Shown in pieces: positions 25,423 to 34,269 of a stretch of DNA of 64,000 bases. This DNA comes from Cystobacter fuscus. Lineage in GTDB: Bacteria > Myxococcota > Myxococcia > Myxococcales > Myxococcaceae. Each line of letters begins with the position of its first letter. Positions within the stretch are counted from its first letter, which is position 1. The stretch covers positions 8,804,001-8,868,000 of the forward strand of contig NZ_CP022098.1 of the NCBI RefSeq assembly GCF_002305875.1. The letters run 5' to 3'. Position numbers and translations under genes: made by a program. The notes under the pieces were generated by a model, which was given only the letters and a program-made list of their open reading frames with translations, was not told where the DNA came from and searched no databases.

Positions 25423-27051
25423 ATGTCTTCCGCCGTGCTGCCCGCTCCGAGCGGAGCCGTCGCCATCCAGGCGCCGCCCAACAAGTGGCTCGTCACGCTG
25501 TCGGTGACGTTCGGCACCCTCATGGGCGCCATCGACTCCTCCATCGTCAACGTGGCCATGCCCCAGCTGCGCAGTGCCGTGGGCGCCACGGTGCAGGAGA
25601 TCACCTGGACCACCACGGGCTTCGCGCTCGCCACGGTGATGGTGATGCCGCTGACGGCCTTCCTCGGACGGCTCTTCGGGCAGAAGCGTGTGTACCTCGC
25701 CTGCCTCGCGCTCTTCGTGGTGGGCTCGTTCCTGTGTGGGCTCGCGTGGGACCTGCCCTCGCTCGTGCTCTTCCGGGCCGTCCAGGGTTTTGGCGCCGGA
25801 GCGCTCCAGCCCACCGAGCAGGCCATCCTCCGCCAGACGTTCCCCCCCAAGGAGCAGGGCATGGCCATGGCGCTCTTCTCCATGGCGGTGATGGTGGGGC
25901 CCGCCATCGGTCCCACGCTCGGCGGCTACATCGTCGACAACTTCCACTGGTCGTGGATCTTCTTCATCAACGTTCCGGTGGGCGTGCTCGGCTTCTTCAT
26001 GGTGCTGCGCTTCGTGCGCGAGCCGGAGGATCTGCTCATCGCCAACCGCCTCGAGGGCGAGAAGCAGCGCAAGAACCTGGACTGGCAGGGCATCCTGCTG
26101 CTGTGCGTGGGGCTCGCGGCGCTGCAGTACTTCCTCGAGGAGGGGCAGAGCCACGACTGGTTCGAGTCCACGGAGATCGTCGTCTGCGCGCTCCTGGCGG
26201 GCATCTGCCTGGTGGCCTTCGTCATCCGGGAGCTCACCGCCGTGGCGCCGGTGGTCAACCTGCGCCTCTTCAAGGATCCCATCTTCACCTCGGGCACCCT
26301 GCTCAGCGCGCTGATGTTCTCCATCCTCATGGCGAGCATGTTCCTGCTGCCGCTCTTCATGCAGGAGCTGCTCGGCTTCACCGCCACCCAGTCGGGCCTC
26401 GCGCTGATGCCGCGCACGCTCTTGATGCTGGCGATCATGCCCATCATCGGGCGCATCTACACGCGCTTCCCACCGCAGGTGTTCATCGCGGTGGGGCTGG
26501 CGATCACCGGGCTCGGCGTGTACCAGATGAGCCACTTCAACCTGGACATCGGCACGCACGACATCATCGCGGCCATCCTGCTGCAGGGGCTGGGCTTCTC
26601 GATGATGCTGGTGCCCCTGTCCACCGTGGCGCTCTCGCGCGTGCCGCGCCACCGGATGCCGGACGCCACGGGCCTCAGCTCGCTCTTGCGCCAGATTGGC
26701 GGCTCCATCGGCCTGGCCGTGTTCGCCAGCCTCCTGTCGCGCTACAGCACCCAGGCCACGGCGGCGCTGTCGGTGCACCTGTCCCCCACGCGCCCCGAGG
26801 TGATGGAGCGAGTGGCCCAGTTGCGCGCCGGCATGCTCGCGCGCGGCATGGACTTCGCCAGCGCCCAGGAGGCGGCGCTGCGGATGCTCTCGGGCCTCAC
26901 CGCGCGCCAGGGCATGGTGCTCGCCTTCGACAAACTCTTCCTGCTCGCGGCCCTGCTCTTCCTGCTGGTGATGCCGCTCGTGCTCTTCCTCAAGTCCAAG
27001 CCCGCGAGTTCCGGGCCCAACGAACCCGTTCATATCGACGTGGAGATCTGA
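25423..27051 (+). CDS. DHA2-family MFS multidrug exporter (EmrB type)
   Basis: 542 residues with about 14 hydrophobic helices, as in the DHA2/EmrB drug:H+ antiporters. Characteristic motifs: GTLMGAIDSSIVNVAMPQL in helix 1, GFGAGALQPTEQAIL, and VMVGPAIGPTLGGYIVD (motif C of exporters). It pumps hydrophobic compounds out together with the HlyD-type adaptor encoded next (3-base gap), probably through a TolC-like channel encoded elsewhere. Confidence 0.93.
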   Translation: MSSAVLPAPSGAVAIQAPPNKWLVTLSVTFGTLMGAIDSSIVNVAMPQLRSAVGATVQEITWTTTGFALATVMVMPLTAFLGRLFGQKRVYLACLALFVVGSFLCGLAWDLPSLVLFRAVQGFGAGALQPTEQAILRQTFPPKEQGMAMALFSMAVMVGPAIGPTLGGYIVDNFHWSWIFFINVPVGVLGFFMVLRFVREPEDLLIANRLEGEKQRKNLDWQGILLLCVGLAALQYFLEEGQSHDWFESTEIVVCALLAGICLVAFVIRELTAVAPVVNLRLFKDPIFTSGTLLSALMFSILMASMFLLPLFMQELLGFTATQSGLALMPRTLLMLAIMPIIGRIYTRFPPQVFIAVGLAITGLGVYQMSHFNLDIGTHDIIAAILLQGLGFSMMLVPLSTVALSRVPRHRMPDATGLSSLLRQIGGSIGLAVFASLLSRYSTQATAALSVHLSPTRPEVMERVAQLRAGMLARGMDFASAQEAALRMLSGLTARQGMVLAFDKLFLLAALLFLLVMPLVLFLKSKPASSGPNEPVHIDVEI

Positions 27052-27054
27052 AAC

Positions 27055-28284
27055 ATGGCCTCGACAGCGACCCCCCTCGTTCAACCCGAAGTACCGGCCG
27101 AAGTGATTGAAGCGTCACGCAAGAAGGGCCGCCGCGGCTTCCTCGTGTTCGGCGTCATCGTGGCCGTGCTCCTGCTCGGCATCGGCGGCTATCTGGTCGC
27201 CACGCGCGGTCAGGAGACGACGGACGCGGCGCAGGTGGAGGCGGACGTGGTGCCGCTGGCCACGCGCGTGGGAGGCCCGGTGCTGCACGTGCTCGTGGCC
27301 GACAACGCCCTCGTGCACAAGGGCGACGTCCTGGTGGAGATCGATCCGCGGGACTACACCACCCGGGTGAAGCAGGCCGAGGCGGAGCTGGAGTCGGCGC
27401 AGGCACAGGCGCAGGCCGCCGACGCCCAGTCCACCGTCGCCGAGGCGGGCGCCAAGGGAGGCTTCTCCAGCGCGCGCGCCCTCGTGTCCACCTCCAGCGC
27501 CGGGGTGAGCAGCGCCGAGGCCCAGGTGTCCGTGGCCCGCGCGGCACTCGCTCGCGCCGAGGCGGATGCACACCGCGCCGAGCTGGATCTGGAGCGCACG
27601 AAGCAACTGATGGAGGCCAAGGCCGTCTCCCAGAAGACCTACGATGACGCGGTGGCGACCCACGAGGCCGCGCAGGCCGCCCTGCTGGGCGCCAAGGCGC
27701 AGCTCGCCGCGGCCGAGGAAGGCCGGCACGTCGCCCAGAGCCGGGTGGCCGAGGCCCAGGGGCAGTTGGATCAGAGCGCGCCCATCGACGCGAAGATCGC
27801 CGCGGCCCGCGCCAACGCGCAGCTCGCCCATGCCCGGGTGAAGGCGGCCGAGGCCCAGCTGGAGCAGGCCCGGCTGCAACTGGAGTACACGCACATCACC
27901 GCGCCCGCGGATGGCCAGGTGTCCAAGCTGTCCGTGCACGAGGGCCAGTTGCTGTCGACCGGCCAGACACTGGGGGAGTTCGTCCCGCCGGCGACGTACG
28001 TGGTGGCCAACTTCAAGGAGACGCAGGTGGGGCACATGCACCCGGGCCAGCGGGTGACGGTGAAGGTGGACGCCTTCGAGGGCGAGAGCATCGAGGGCCG
28101 CGTGGAGAGCCTGTCGAGTGGGACGGGAGCGCGCTTCTCGCTGCTGCCCCCGGACAACGCCTCGGGCAACTTCGTGAAGGTGGTGCAGCGCGTCCCGGTG
28201 CGCATCGCCTGGGTGAATCCCCCGCGGGAGCTGGCACTGCGCGCCGGCCTCTCCGCCGAGGTCACCGTCCACACCTCGCCGTGA
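27055..28284 (+). CDS. HlyD/EmrA-family membrane fusion protein
   Basis: 409 residues: cytoplasmic tail, one membrane helix (about 24-46), a lipoyl half (VGGPVLHVLVADNALVHKGDVLVEID), a long alpha-helical hairpin rich in Ala, Glu and Gln (about 105-265), second lipoyl half (ITAPADGQVSKLSVHEGQLL), and beta-barrel. It connects the MFS pump to an outer-membrane channel. Last gene of the efflux operon. Its final 108 bases recur at 34270-34378, beyond the inserted secretion cassette. Confidence 0.92.
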   Translation: MASTATPLVQPEVPAEVIEASRKKGRRGFLVFGVIVAVLLLGIGGYLVATRGQETTDAAQVEADVVPLATRVGGPVLHVLVADNALVHKGDVLVEIDPRDYTTRVKQAEAELESAQAQAQAADAQSTVAEAGAKGGFSSARALVSTSSAGVSSAEAQVSVARAALARAEADAHRAELDLERTKQLMEAKAVSQKTYDDAVATHEAAQAALLGAKAQLAAAEEGRHVAQSRVAEAQGQLDQSAPIDAKIAAARANAQLAHARVKAAEAQLEQARLQLEYTHITAPADGQVSKLSVHEGQLLSTGQTLGEFVPPATYVVANFKETQVGHMHPGQRVTVKVDAFEGESIEGRVESLSSGTGARFSLLPPDNASGNFVKVVQRVPVRIAWVNPPRELALRAGLSAEVTVHTSP

Positions 28285-28296
28285 GTCCTCCGACCT

Positions 28297-28322
28297 CGCG
28301 CGGCGCCCGCTCGCGCCGCGCG
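28297..28322. terminator. GC-rich hairpin after hlyD (copy 1)
   Basis: Perfect 9-bp arms CGCGCGGCG / CGCCGCGCG around the loop CCCGCTCG. It lies 12 bases after the hlyD stop. No U-run follows, so it is terminator-like rather than a classical intrinsic terminator. The same hairpin occurs at 37483-37508 (identical arms) and, with one mismatch, at 34391-34416, each time at the edge of a duplicated gene tail. Confidence 0.6.
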
Positions 28323-28326
28323 GCCG

Positions 28327-28531
28327 GTGTCAGTCCTTGACGGGCGTGGCCTTGAGGGCCGCCCTGCCCTCCTTCACGCACACCTGGAAGCGCACCGTCT
28401 TGCACGCGTACTTCTGCACGAGCTGCTCGCGGTTCTTGCGCAGCTTGGCGACGAACTTGTCGTACGTCAGCCCGTCCTGGGGCTCGCCGCACTGATCGCG
28501 CGTCTGCACGAACTCGCGGAAGACCTCCTGG
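28327..28531 (-). pseudogene. Orphan 3' end of the MXAN_5187-like gene
   Basis: Together with the preceding hairpin (28297-28531) this is almost identical to 37483-37717, with only about four differences in 235 bases. It encodes the last ~67 residues of the protein at 37516 (FREFVQTRDQCGEPQDG to ALKATPVKD) with two substitutions near the end. No 5' part or start exists here. The sequence diverges at 28532. The rest of the gap to 28751 holds a minus-strand open stretch (LPQGLPTWVIDALLGALPRS), possibly the end of another broken gene that I cannot name. Confidence 0.9.
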
Positions 28532-28751
28532 CGGTGGCCCAGATCGCCAGCGCACCCAGGGACGCCGCTGTGGACGACCGTGCGAGCGGCTGCAGGAGAT
28601 AATGCTCCTGGAAGATGATCGAGCGCGGAAGAGCGCCCAGTAACGCGTCGATGACCCAGGTCGGAAGCCCCTGCGGAAGCTCGCTTCGCCATGCGCGGTC
28701 CCCAACTACCCTATACTCGGGCAAAGTGCCTGAAGCACCAGGGAGTTCTTG

Positions 28752-29769
28752 ATGGACCTGTTCAACTCGACCCCCTTCGTTGTGGAACGGTTCGTTCATC
28801 TGGATTACACGGGACGAGAGTCGCTCACGGTAGTCATCAAGGCCACCTTCACCTTCGAGGGCAGGCCAGGTCATCCTCGCGGACGAGCAGAGTCCATTGA
28901 GTCTGGCGGACGAGTACCATGGCAAGCCCGAGCATTCGAGCGTGCTCCGCGCCCTGGACCTGGCCCCCTTCAAGCCAGCAACAGACATTCTCTTGAGTGG
29001 TTTCGCATACGCTCAGGGACGCGCGAAGAAGGATGTCCTGGTCGCCCTTCGTCTGGGGGGGCTCACCAAGGGCGTGCAGGTCGTGGGGGAGCGGGTATGG
29101 GACAGAACGTTCGGAATGGCCACCATCTCATCTCCGCGCGCTTTCGAGCGTATGGAATTGACATACGAGCGGGCATTCGGCGGTACGGACCTGAGTCACC
29201 CGGAGCATCCTGAGCGGTGCGAGGAGAACCCAATTGGAAGAGGCTTTCGCGCCGCGCGTTCCAAACTCCCGCTGGAGGGCATGCCCCTCCCGAATCTCGA
29301 AGACCCTCTTGCGCCCATCGGCTCGCCGAGCGACCGCCCTACGCCTCGGGCCTTCGGTCCTCTTGCCCCCCACTGGCATCCGCGTGCACTCCATGCAGGT
29401 ACCTATGACAAGGCGTGGGAGCGGGAAACCATGCCCTTGTTGCCGGCGGACTTCGACGAGCGCTTCTTCCAGGTCGCACCGCCCGATCAAATCCTCCCCT
29501 CCTATGTCCAGGGAGGGGAACCCGTGAAGGTGGTGGGCGCAACACCCGAGGGCGTGTTGGAGTTCTCCCTGCCACGGGTGAGGCTGGAAGTTGTGGTGAA
29601 GGTGGGCCCCGCGCGAGAGACCCCGCTGTGTCCCTGTGACACCGTTAGCATCGAGTGCGAGCAGAAGCGGCTCGTCCTCGTCTGGCGAGCGAGGTTCGAT
29701 GTCCACGGCCGCATTCCCTCCGTGCAGTGGATCAAGGTTCAGCACGCAGGAGGTCCTCATGCGAGGTGA
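28752..29769 (+). pseudogene. Frameshifted DUF2169 (T6SS accessory) gene
   Basis: The frame from ATG 28752 (NSTPFVVERFVHLDYTGRES, VVIKATFTFEG) must shift by one base near the GGG at 28859-28861 to continue as QVILADEQSPLSLADEYHG and on through 29769 (SLADEYHGKPEHSS, DLAPFKPATDILLSGFAYA, RAFGGTD, VLVWRARFDV). Both halves match the DUF2169 family, which accompanies type VI secretion effectors and is thought to help load cargo. As given, the gene cannot make a full protein; a sequencing indel is possible. Stop overlaps the next start. Confidence 0.85.
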
Positions 29770-30490
29770 GGCCATCGTGGTGACGGGCATCGGGATGCGG
29801 ACGGCAGTGGGCCAGCACGCCCAACAGTCCTGTGCATCGGTACGAGCAGGCCTCAATCGATTCATGATCTGGCCCCACTTTGGCGTGGATGGCGGCGGCC
29901 TCACCGCCTCCTGGACGAGACCGGACCTCGGGGAGCGCGCTTGGTCCGAGAAGCTGGTCGAACTGCTCCCACAGCCCCTAACCGAGGCCCTTTGGAGCGC
30001 GCGGCTCTTCGACCTGCCCATCAACCTCCCACACTCCAGGAGCGAGGCTCGCGTCCAGATGTTCCTGGGCACTCCGCCTCTGGACCGTCCCGGCCCTTCT
30101 CCAGAAGAACTTCAGGAGTTCACTGAAACGCTCAAGGAAGACCTCTTCCAGGAGGGGGCCGTCCGCCTGGAGTTCATCCACATGGAACATGCCTCCGGGC
30201 TCGTGGGGGTGGCCAGGGCCTGCGAGGTGCTCCAGCAAGGTTCCGCTGACATCTGTTTCGTAGGAGCCGCGGACTCACTGCTGGACAGCGTGCTGCTGCA
30301 GTCCCTGCTTGAGGCCGGACGGCTCAAGGTGCCTGGCGTCAGCTCCGGAATCATCCCTGGTGAGGCTGCGGCCTTCCTGGTCCTGGAGCGAGAATCGATG
30401 GCGCGGCGGCGCGGTGTCTCCGCTCGATTGCGCATCGATGCCGTGGGGGGCTGGAGAGAGACGATCCCTGGACACCACAAAGCCCCGTGA
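29759..30490 (+). CDS. Ketosynthase-like T6SS-associated protein, N-terminal part
   Basis: 243 residues resembling beta-ketoacyl synthases: VVTGIGMRTAVGQHAQQ at the start, FVGAADSLLDSVLLQSLLEAG and PGEAAAFLVLERESMA later. The nucleophilic-Cys region is HMEHASGLVGVARACEVLQQ, so the catalytic Cys is absent and the protein is probably not a condensing enzyme. Such inactive homologues occur in type VI effector cassettes next to DUF2169 and DUF4150. The frame stops at 30490 and the remainder of the fold lies in the following overlapping frame; a missing base in CCCC at 30483-30486 would fuse them. Confidence 0.75.
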   Translation: MRGEAIVVTGIGMRTAVGQHAQQSCASVRAGLNRFMIWPHFGVDGGGLTASWTRPDLGERAWSEKLVELLPQPLTEALWSARLFDLPINLPHSRSEARVQMFLGTPPLDRPGPSPEELQEFTETLKEDLFQEGAVRLEFIHMEHASGLVGVARACEVLQQGSADICFVGAADSLLDSVLLQSLLEAGRLKVPGVSSGIIPGEAAAFLVLERESMARRRGVSARLRIDAVGGWRETIPGHHKAP

Positions 30491-30834
30491 GAGGGCGAGG
30501 ACTCACCCGGGCGATCCAGACAGTCCTGGAGGCCGTGGGCAGACCGGAAGAGTTCGGCCAAGTGGTCTGCGATCTCAATGGTGAGCGCTGGCGATTCCTG
30601 GAGTGGGCGCTCATCGAGACGCGGTGTCTGGGGAAACTGCCGCGAGGCTGGCGGCTGTGGCACCCCGCAGACTGCCTCGGGGACGTAGGGACCGCATTCG
30701 GCCCCGTAGCCATCGGCCTGGCAGCCCATACCGTCCAACGCGGCTACACCCCCAGACCCAGGATCCTGATAGCCTCTGCTTCGGAGAGCGGCGAACGGGC
30801 CGCGCTGGCCGTCTCGCGCATGGGGGAACACTGA
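30487..30834 (+). CDS. Ketosynthase-like protein, C-terminal part
   Basis: 115 residues beginning at GTG 30487 inside the previous stop. It reads as the C-terminal third of a ketosynthase-like protein (GRGLTRAIQTVLEAVGRP, GDVGTAFGPVAIGLAAH, PRILIASASESGERAALAV). Either the protein is made as two coupled chains or the split is a single-base deletion in a C run. Downstream, the PAAR-like gene starts exactly at the stop. Confidence 0.65.
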   Translation: MRGRGLTRAIQTVLEAVGRPEEFGQVVCDLNGERWRFLEWALIETRCLGKLPRGWRLWHPADCLGDVGTAFGPVAIGLAAHTVQRGYTPRPRILIASASESGERAALAVSRMGEH

Positions 30835-31412
30835 TGCCGACCACCGTCATCGTCAACAACCTTTCCGCCGTGCACAAGGACAGCGGCGGGGTGTCCATGG
30901 CCTTCCCCGACGTTTGCAAGACCCCCACCCCGGCAGGGCCCGTGCCCATGCCCTACCCCAACGTGGCCCAGTCCGCAGACACGGCCAACGGAAGCCGGAC
31001 CGTCACCGGAGATGGCAATCCGCTCATGCTCAAGTCCTCCCACTTCGCGACGAGCACGGGGGACGAGGCTGGAAGCGCCATGGGAGTGGCGTCCAACAAG
31101 ATCAAGGGCAAGGCCTACCCGAAGATGTACTCCTTCGATGTCAAGGTCGAGGGGCAGAACGTCTTCCGCTTCACGGACATCATGCTCCAGAACGGTGGCT
31201 CGCCCACCAATACACCCCCCGCAGCCGAGATGCAGAATACTACGGTCGCGGTCGGTTCTGGTGCGGAGACACTCAAGGATCCGGAAGAGCCGGAGGTGGT
31301 GAAGATGGCCTGGGCCCGCCAGGAGGCGTGCTGCGGTGATGAGGCGGCACTCAACGTCGGCACCAGGAACTTCCCGGACGACTCGGTGCTCTCGTTGGGA
31401 AGTTTGCTATGA
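30834..31412 (+). CDS. DUF4150 PAAR-like protein (T6SS spike tip)
   Basis: 192 residues. The first ~130 match DUF4150/PAAR-like proteins: VHKDSGGVSMAFPDVCKTPTP, PMPYPNVAQSADTANGSRTV, and SNKIKGKAYPKMYSFDVKVEGQNVFRFTDIM. These cap the VgrG spike of the type VI secretion system and carry effectors. The following segment (MAWARQEACCGDEAALNVG) looks like a linker to an effector domain, but the frame stops at 31412. Removing one G from GGG at 31397-31399 would fuse it to the metallopeptidase that follows. Confidence 0.85.
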   Translation: MPTTVIVNNLSAVHKDSGGVSMAFPDVCKTPTPAGPVPMPYPNVAQSADTANGSRTVTGDGNPLMLKSSHFATSTGDEAGSAMGVASNKIKGKAYPKMYSFDVKVEGQNVFRFTDIMLQNGGSPTNTPPAAEMQNTTVAVGSGAETLKDPEEPEVVKMAWARQEACCGDEAALNVGTRNFPDDSVLSLGSLL

Positions 31413-31434
31413 GATTCAGCTGAAGACAGGAGAG

Positions 31435-31977
31435 TTGACGGTGACCCGGCTCGTCGACTTCGACCTGCAGCCTGGAGCCACCGCAAACAAGCGCTTGAAG
31501 AAACTCTGGAAGAAGGAGATCGAGAACATCTGGGATCGGAAGTTCCGGCTCCACCGAAGCAAATGCAAGCGAGGCAATGATTGTAATTGTTCAAGCAAGA
31601 ATGGCTGTTGCTCCTTCAACATCCGCATTCGCTGCGGGTGGGGCCAGGGGCATGGAAAGAAGGTCCTGCTCTACGCGGGCGCCAACGATCCATCGAAATG
31701 GGGAGTGAAGGGCAAGTGGTGGTTTTCCCACGATTGGTGGGAGCAACTCAAGGGTGTCCCGGTGACGGTTCGAGCCCACGAGTTCGGTCACCTCATTGGC
31801 ATGTATGACGAGTATCCCGCTGGAGCCTGCGATCCTTCACGAAAATACGCGAACATTCCCCTCAGCATCATGTCTTCGGGGAAGACCGTCTATCATCAGC
31901 ACATGAAAGACTTCCATGCATGGTTCGAGAAGAAGGTCAAAGGCATCATCGGCGCGACCCGGCTGCTCCGAATCTGA
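31435..31977 (+). CDS. Zincin metallopeptidase, putative T6SS effector domain
   Basis: About 180 residues from TTG 31435 (after AGGAG) or GTG 31441; the frame is open upstream and may originally have been fused to the PAAR-like protein. The active site is clear: H115-E-F-G-H119-L-I-G-M-Y-D-E, a zinc-binding HExxHxxGxxDE motif, followed by a Met-turn-like IMSSG and a Cys-rich segment (CKRGNDCNCSSKNGCC). It should hydrolyse a protein in the recipient cell. Position right after PAAR and before a putative partner gene supports an antibacterial or anti-eukaryotic toxin role. Target unknown. Confidence 0.8.
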   Translation: MTVTRLVDFDLQPGATANKRLKKLWKKEIENIWDRKFRLHRSKCKRGNDCNCSSKNGCCSFNIRIRCGWGQGHGKKVLLYAGANDPSKWGVKGKWWFSHDWWEQLKGVPVTVRAHEFGHLIGMYDEYPAGACDPSRKYANIPLSIMSSGKTVYHQHMKDFHAWFEKKVKGIIGATRLLRI

Positions 31978-31986
31978 GTCGGCCAG

Positions 31987-32977
31987 GTGGCGTGGAGATC
32001 CGCTCGTCCGCTGCGTATTGGGGTTGCTGCTGCTGGGAAGTCCCACGAAGGCAGAACCTGCTCGCAGCACAACTCCCGCCCGGCCCATTGCCCATCGAAA
32101 GCCCACTCGAAATATAACATCCCCTGCCCCTCCATCCCGTGGAGAGAAGACCTCAATGCGACAACATCCGCTGATGTTCTCCCTGGACTTGCCGTCTGGC
32201 TCACTGACAGCCGCATTCCCTGCTCGCGGAAAGGGCTCACTGGACCTCACGAACAACTTCCTGAGCAAGCAGGAGATCGGCTACTACGAGGCTGAATTGC
32301 CCCCGGGCTCCTACGAACGACTGCGAAAGCTGTACGAGTCGATTGATTTCAGCGATCTGCCTGAAGTGCTGGAGGTGCCTCCCGACACGAAGACCCTGTC
32401 GGTTGGGGAAATGGTGAGCGAGAGTGATTTCGATCTGAAGAACTATCGGCTGGACGGCGTGCCCCCGAAGGTGGAGCCCCTGCTGGACGAGATGCGTAAG
32501 GCGACAGAGTACCTGCGCATGAGCCCGCTCCGGGCCCTCCGGGGAGAAGGCGCCGCGACTCAGAGCGACTTTCCAATCGAGAAGCCCGTCTCCTTCCAGG
32601 TGACATTGCAGAACGTGGGCACCGAACGGATCGAGACGGATAGTCCCTTCGTGACCCGGGGAGTCAACGGTGAAACAAACCTCCGACTCATCGTCACCCG
32701 GGACAAGCCCCCTGAACAACTCCGTGAGTCCGAGACGCTGTGGTTGGAACTCGGTGCCGATAATGTTCACCCTCCAGAAGGAGAGAAGTCTCCGGCAGAG
32801 CGGCGTGTCAGCCTGAAACCGGGAGAGACACTGCGCTTCGTGGTACGCAAAAAGTTGCTCAGCACTCCCGGCCGCTATCGCGCCGTGCTGACCTACTTCA
32901 CCAACCGTGGCAACCGTGGGTTGGAGGTCATGGAGGGCTTCCTGAGCATGGACCTGGGAACATTCGAGGTGAAGTGA
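31987..32977 (+). CDS. Putative periplasmic partner/immunity protein
   Basis: The main frame ends at 32977 and is well coded from about 32018 (FSLDLPSGSLTAAFP, then beta-rich FQVTLQNVGTERIETDSPF and GETLRFVVRKKLLSTPGRYRAVLTYF). ATG 32156 is the first ATG with a ribosome site, but directly upstream in frame lies VLGLLLLGSPTKAEP, a signal-peptide core. GTG 31987 gives its charged N-terminus only after a one-base shift near 32010-32018, so another frameshift is likely. Located right after the metallopeptidase, it could be its immunity protein; this is inference from position. Confidence 0.6.
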
Positions 32978-32986
32978 GGAGGCGCC

Positions 32987-34249
32987 ATGCTGGCCAGCGG
33001 TGGAGAGTGGATGCGCGCTCTCCTCGAAGTGCACTGTGAGGAGTTGGAGTGGTTGTGGGGGCAAAGGTTGAGCGCCTGGCGCTCGGCCGAGTATGACACC
33101 CAGGCGCTGGCGCAACTGGATGAGCGCATCGCCGCGCATACGGATGCGCTGGTGCTCGCTGGGGAGGAGGCGCTGCCGCTGGTACGCGAGTGCTTCGAGA
33201 AGGCAGAAGCGGTTCCAGCCGCGCTGGCGGCCGCATACGTGATGCTCAAGCAGGAAGACGGGAGCGGCCCGCTGCATGCGCTCGAGGCGTTCCTGGACAT
33301 GGAGGGCGTTGCGTTCGAGGGATTTCAACTCGCCCTGCGCTATGCGCCGCCGATGCGTTACGAGGAGGCATTGAGGCGGCTTGCGGCAGGTGAATCGGAG
33401 CTGCACGCAGCCGCCGCCCTGTCGGCGCTGGCCTTTCACGGGAAGCTCGGACCAAACGAGCGTCTCCTCGAACTGGTGCGGTCCGGACATCCACAGGTTC
33501 GGTGTGTGGGGTGGGAGACCGTGGTGTTTCTGGAATCAGCAGGGACTGGCAAGCACGGGCAGGGAGTCCTCCTTCGAAAGCTGTCCGGAGAACTCCAGGT
33601 GGCGATGCAGGAGCCAGCACCGTCGGTGCGCCACGCGGCCATGCACGCAGCCGCGTGGACACGCCAGCCCGGGTTATTGAAGGAGCTGCGGCGCGCTGCC
33701 GTGGAGTCCTCGAAAGACAGGCAGGTCTTGTGGCTCCTGGCGGTGTTGGGCGATGCCTCCGACCTGCCACTCTTCCAGTCCGTAGGAAACGATCGGAGTC
33801 TGGGAACCGAACGGTTCGCGCTCCTGGGAGCTTTTGGCCACCCAGCACTGATGGAGTTCCTGTTGAGAACCATGGAGACCGGAGGGGCGAGTGCGGCGGC
33901 CAGGGCGGCTCTGGCATTCCGACGCATGACTGGAATCAATGTGGATACGCCCCAGCGTGTGGAGATCCCCGAAGGAGGCGAGGAGACCGGGGCCGACGAA
34001 GATTCGCTCCCAGAGGAAGTCCGTATCCCGGATGCGGAGCTGGCACGCTCTCGATGGGAGTTGCTCCGTAAGGCACTGCCTGAAGCCACCCGCCTCTGCC
34101 ACGGAGTGGACATGATGAAAACCAGCACTCCGGAATGGAAGCAGGGGCTCTCCTTGGATGTCCGGTGGGAGCTGGCCCTGCGCAGTCGTTTCGATGCAGG
34201 CCAGGGTGAAGGGCCCGTCGACCTGGAGCGCTTCCCTCAGGTGGGTTGA
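32987..34249 (+). CDS. TIGR02270-family HEAT-repeat protein
   Basis: 420 residues of helical repeats (AAAALSALAFHGKLGPNERLLELV, VRHAAMHAAAWTRQPGLLKELR, GAFGHPALMEFLLRTME). It matches the TIGR02270 family, which is found in type VI effector cassettes beside DUF2169 and DUF4150 genes; the role is unknown, perhaps a chaperone or loading adaptor. Begins 9 bases after the putative partner gene. It ends 20 bases before the orphan hlyD tail, so it marks the right edge of the cassette. Confidence 0.8.
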   Translation: MLASGGEWMRALLEVHCEELEWLWGQRLSAWRSAEYDTQALAQLDERIAAHTDALVLAGEEALPLVRECFEKAEAVPAALAAAYVMLKQEDGSGPLHALEAFLDMEGVAFEGFQLALRYAPPMRYEEALRRLAAGESELHAAAALSALAFHGKLGPNERLLELVRSGHPQVRCVGWETVVFLESAGTGKHGQGVLLRKLSGELQVAMQEPAPSVRHAAMHAAAWTRQPGLLKELRRAAVESSKDRQVLWLLAVLGDASDLPLFQSVGNDRSLGTERFALLGAFGHPALMEFLLRTMETGGASAAARAALAFRRMTGINVDTPQRVEIPEGGEETGADEDSLPEEVRIPDAELARSRWELLRKALPEATRLCHGVDMMKTSTPEWKQGLSLDVRWELALRSRFDAGQGEGPVDLERFPQVG

Positions 34250-34269
34250 AACGCGCCCGGCACCCAATC

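Noticed and set aside
25000-27084. Long minus-strand frame across tetR and the MFS gene
   Set aside because: Rich in His, Arg, Gln and Gly typical of antisense reading of hydrophobic genes; no homology.
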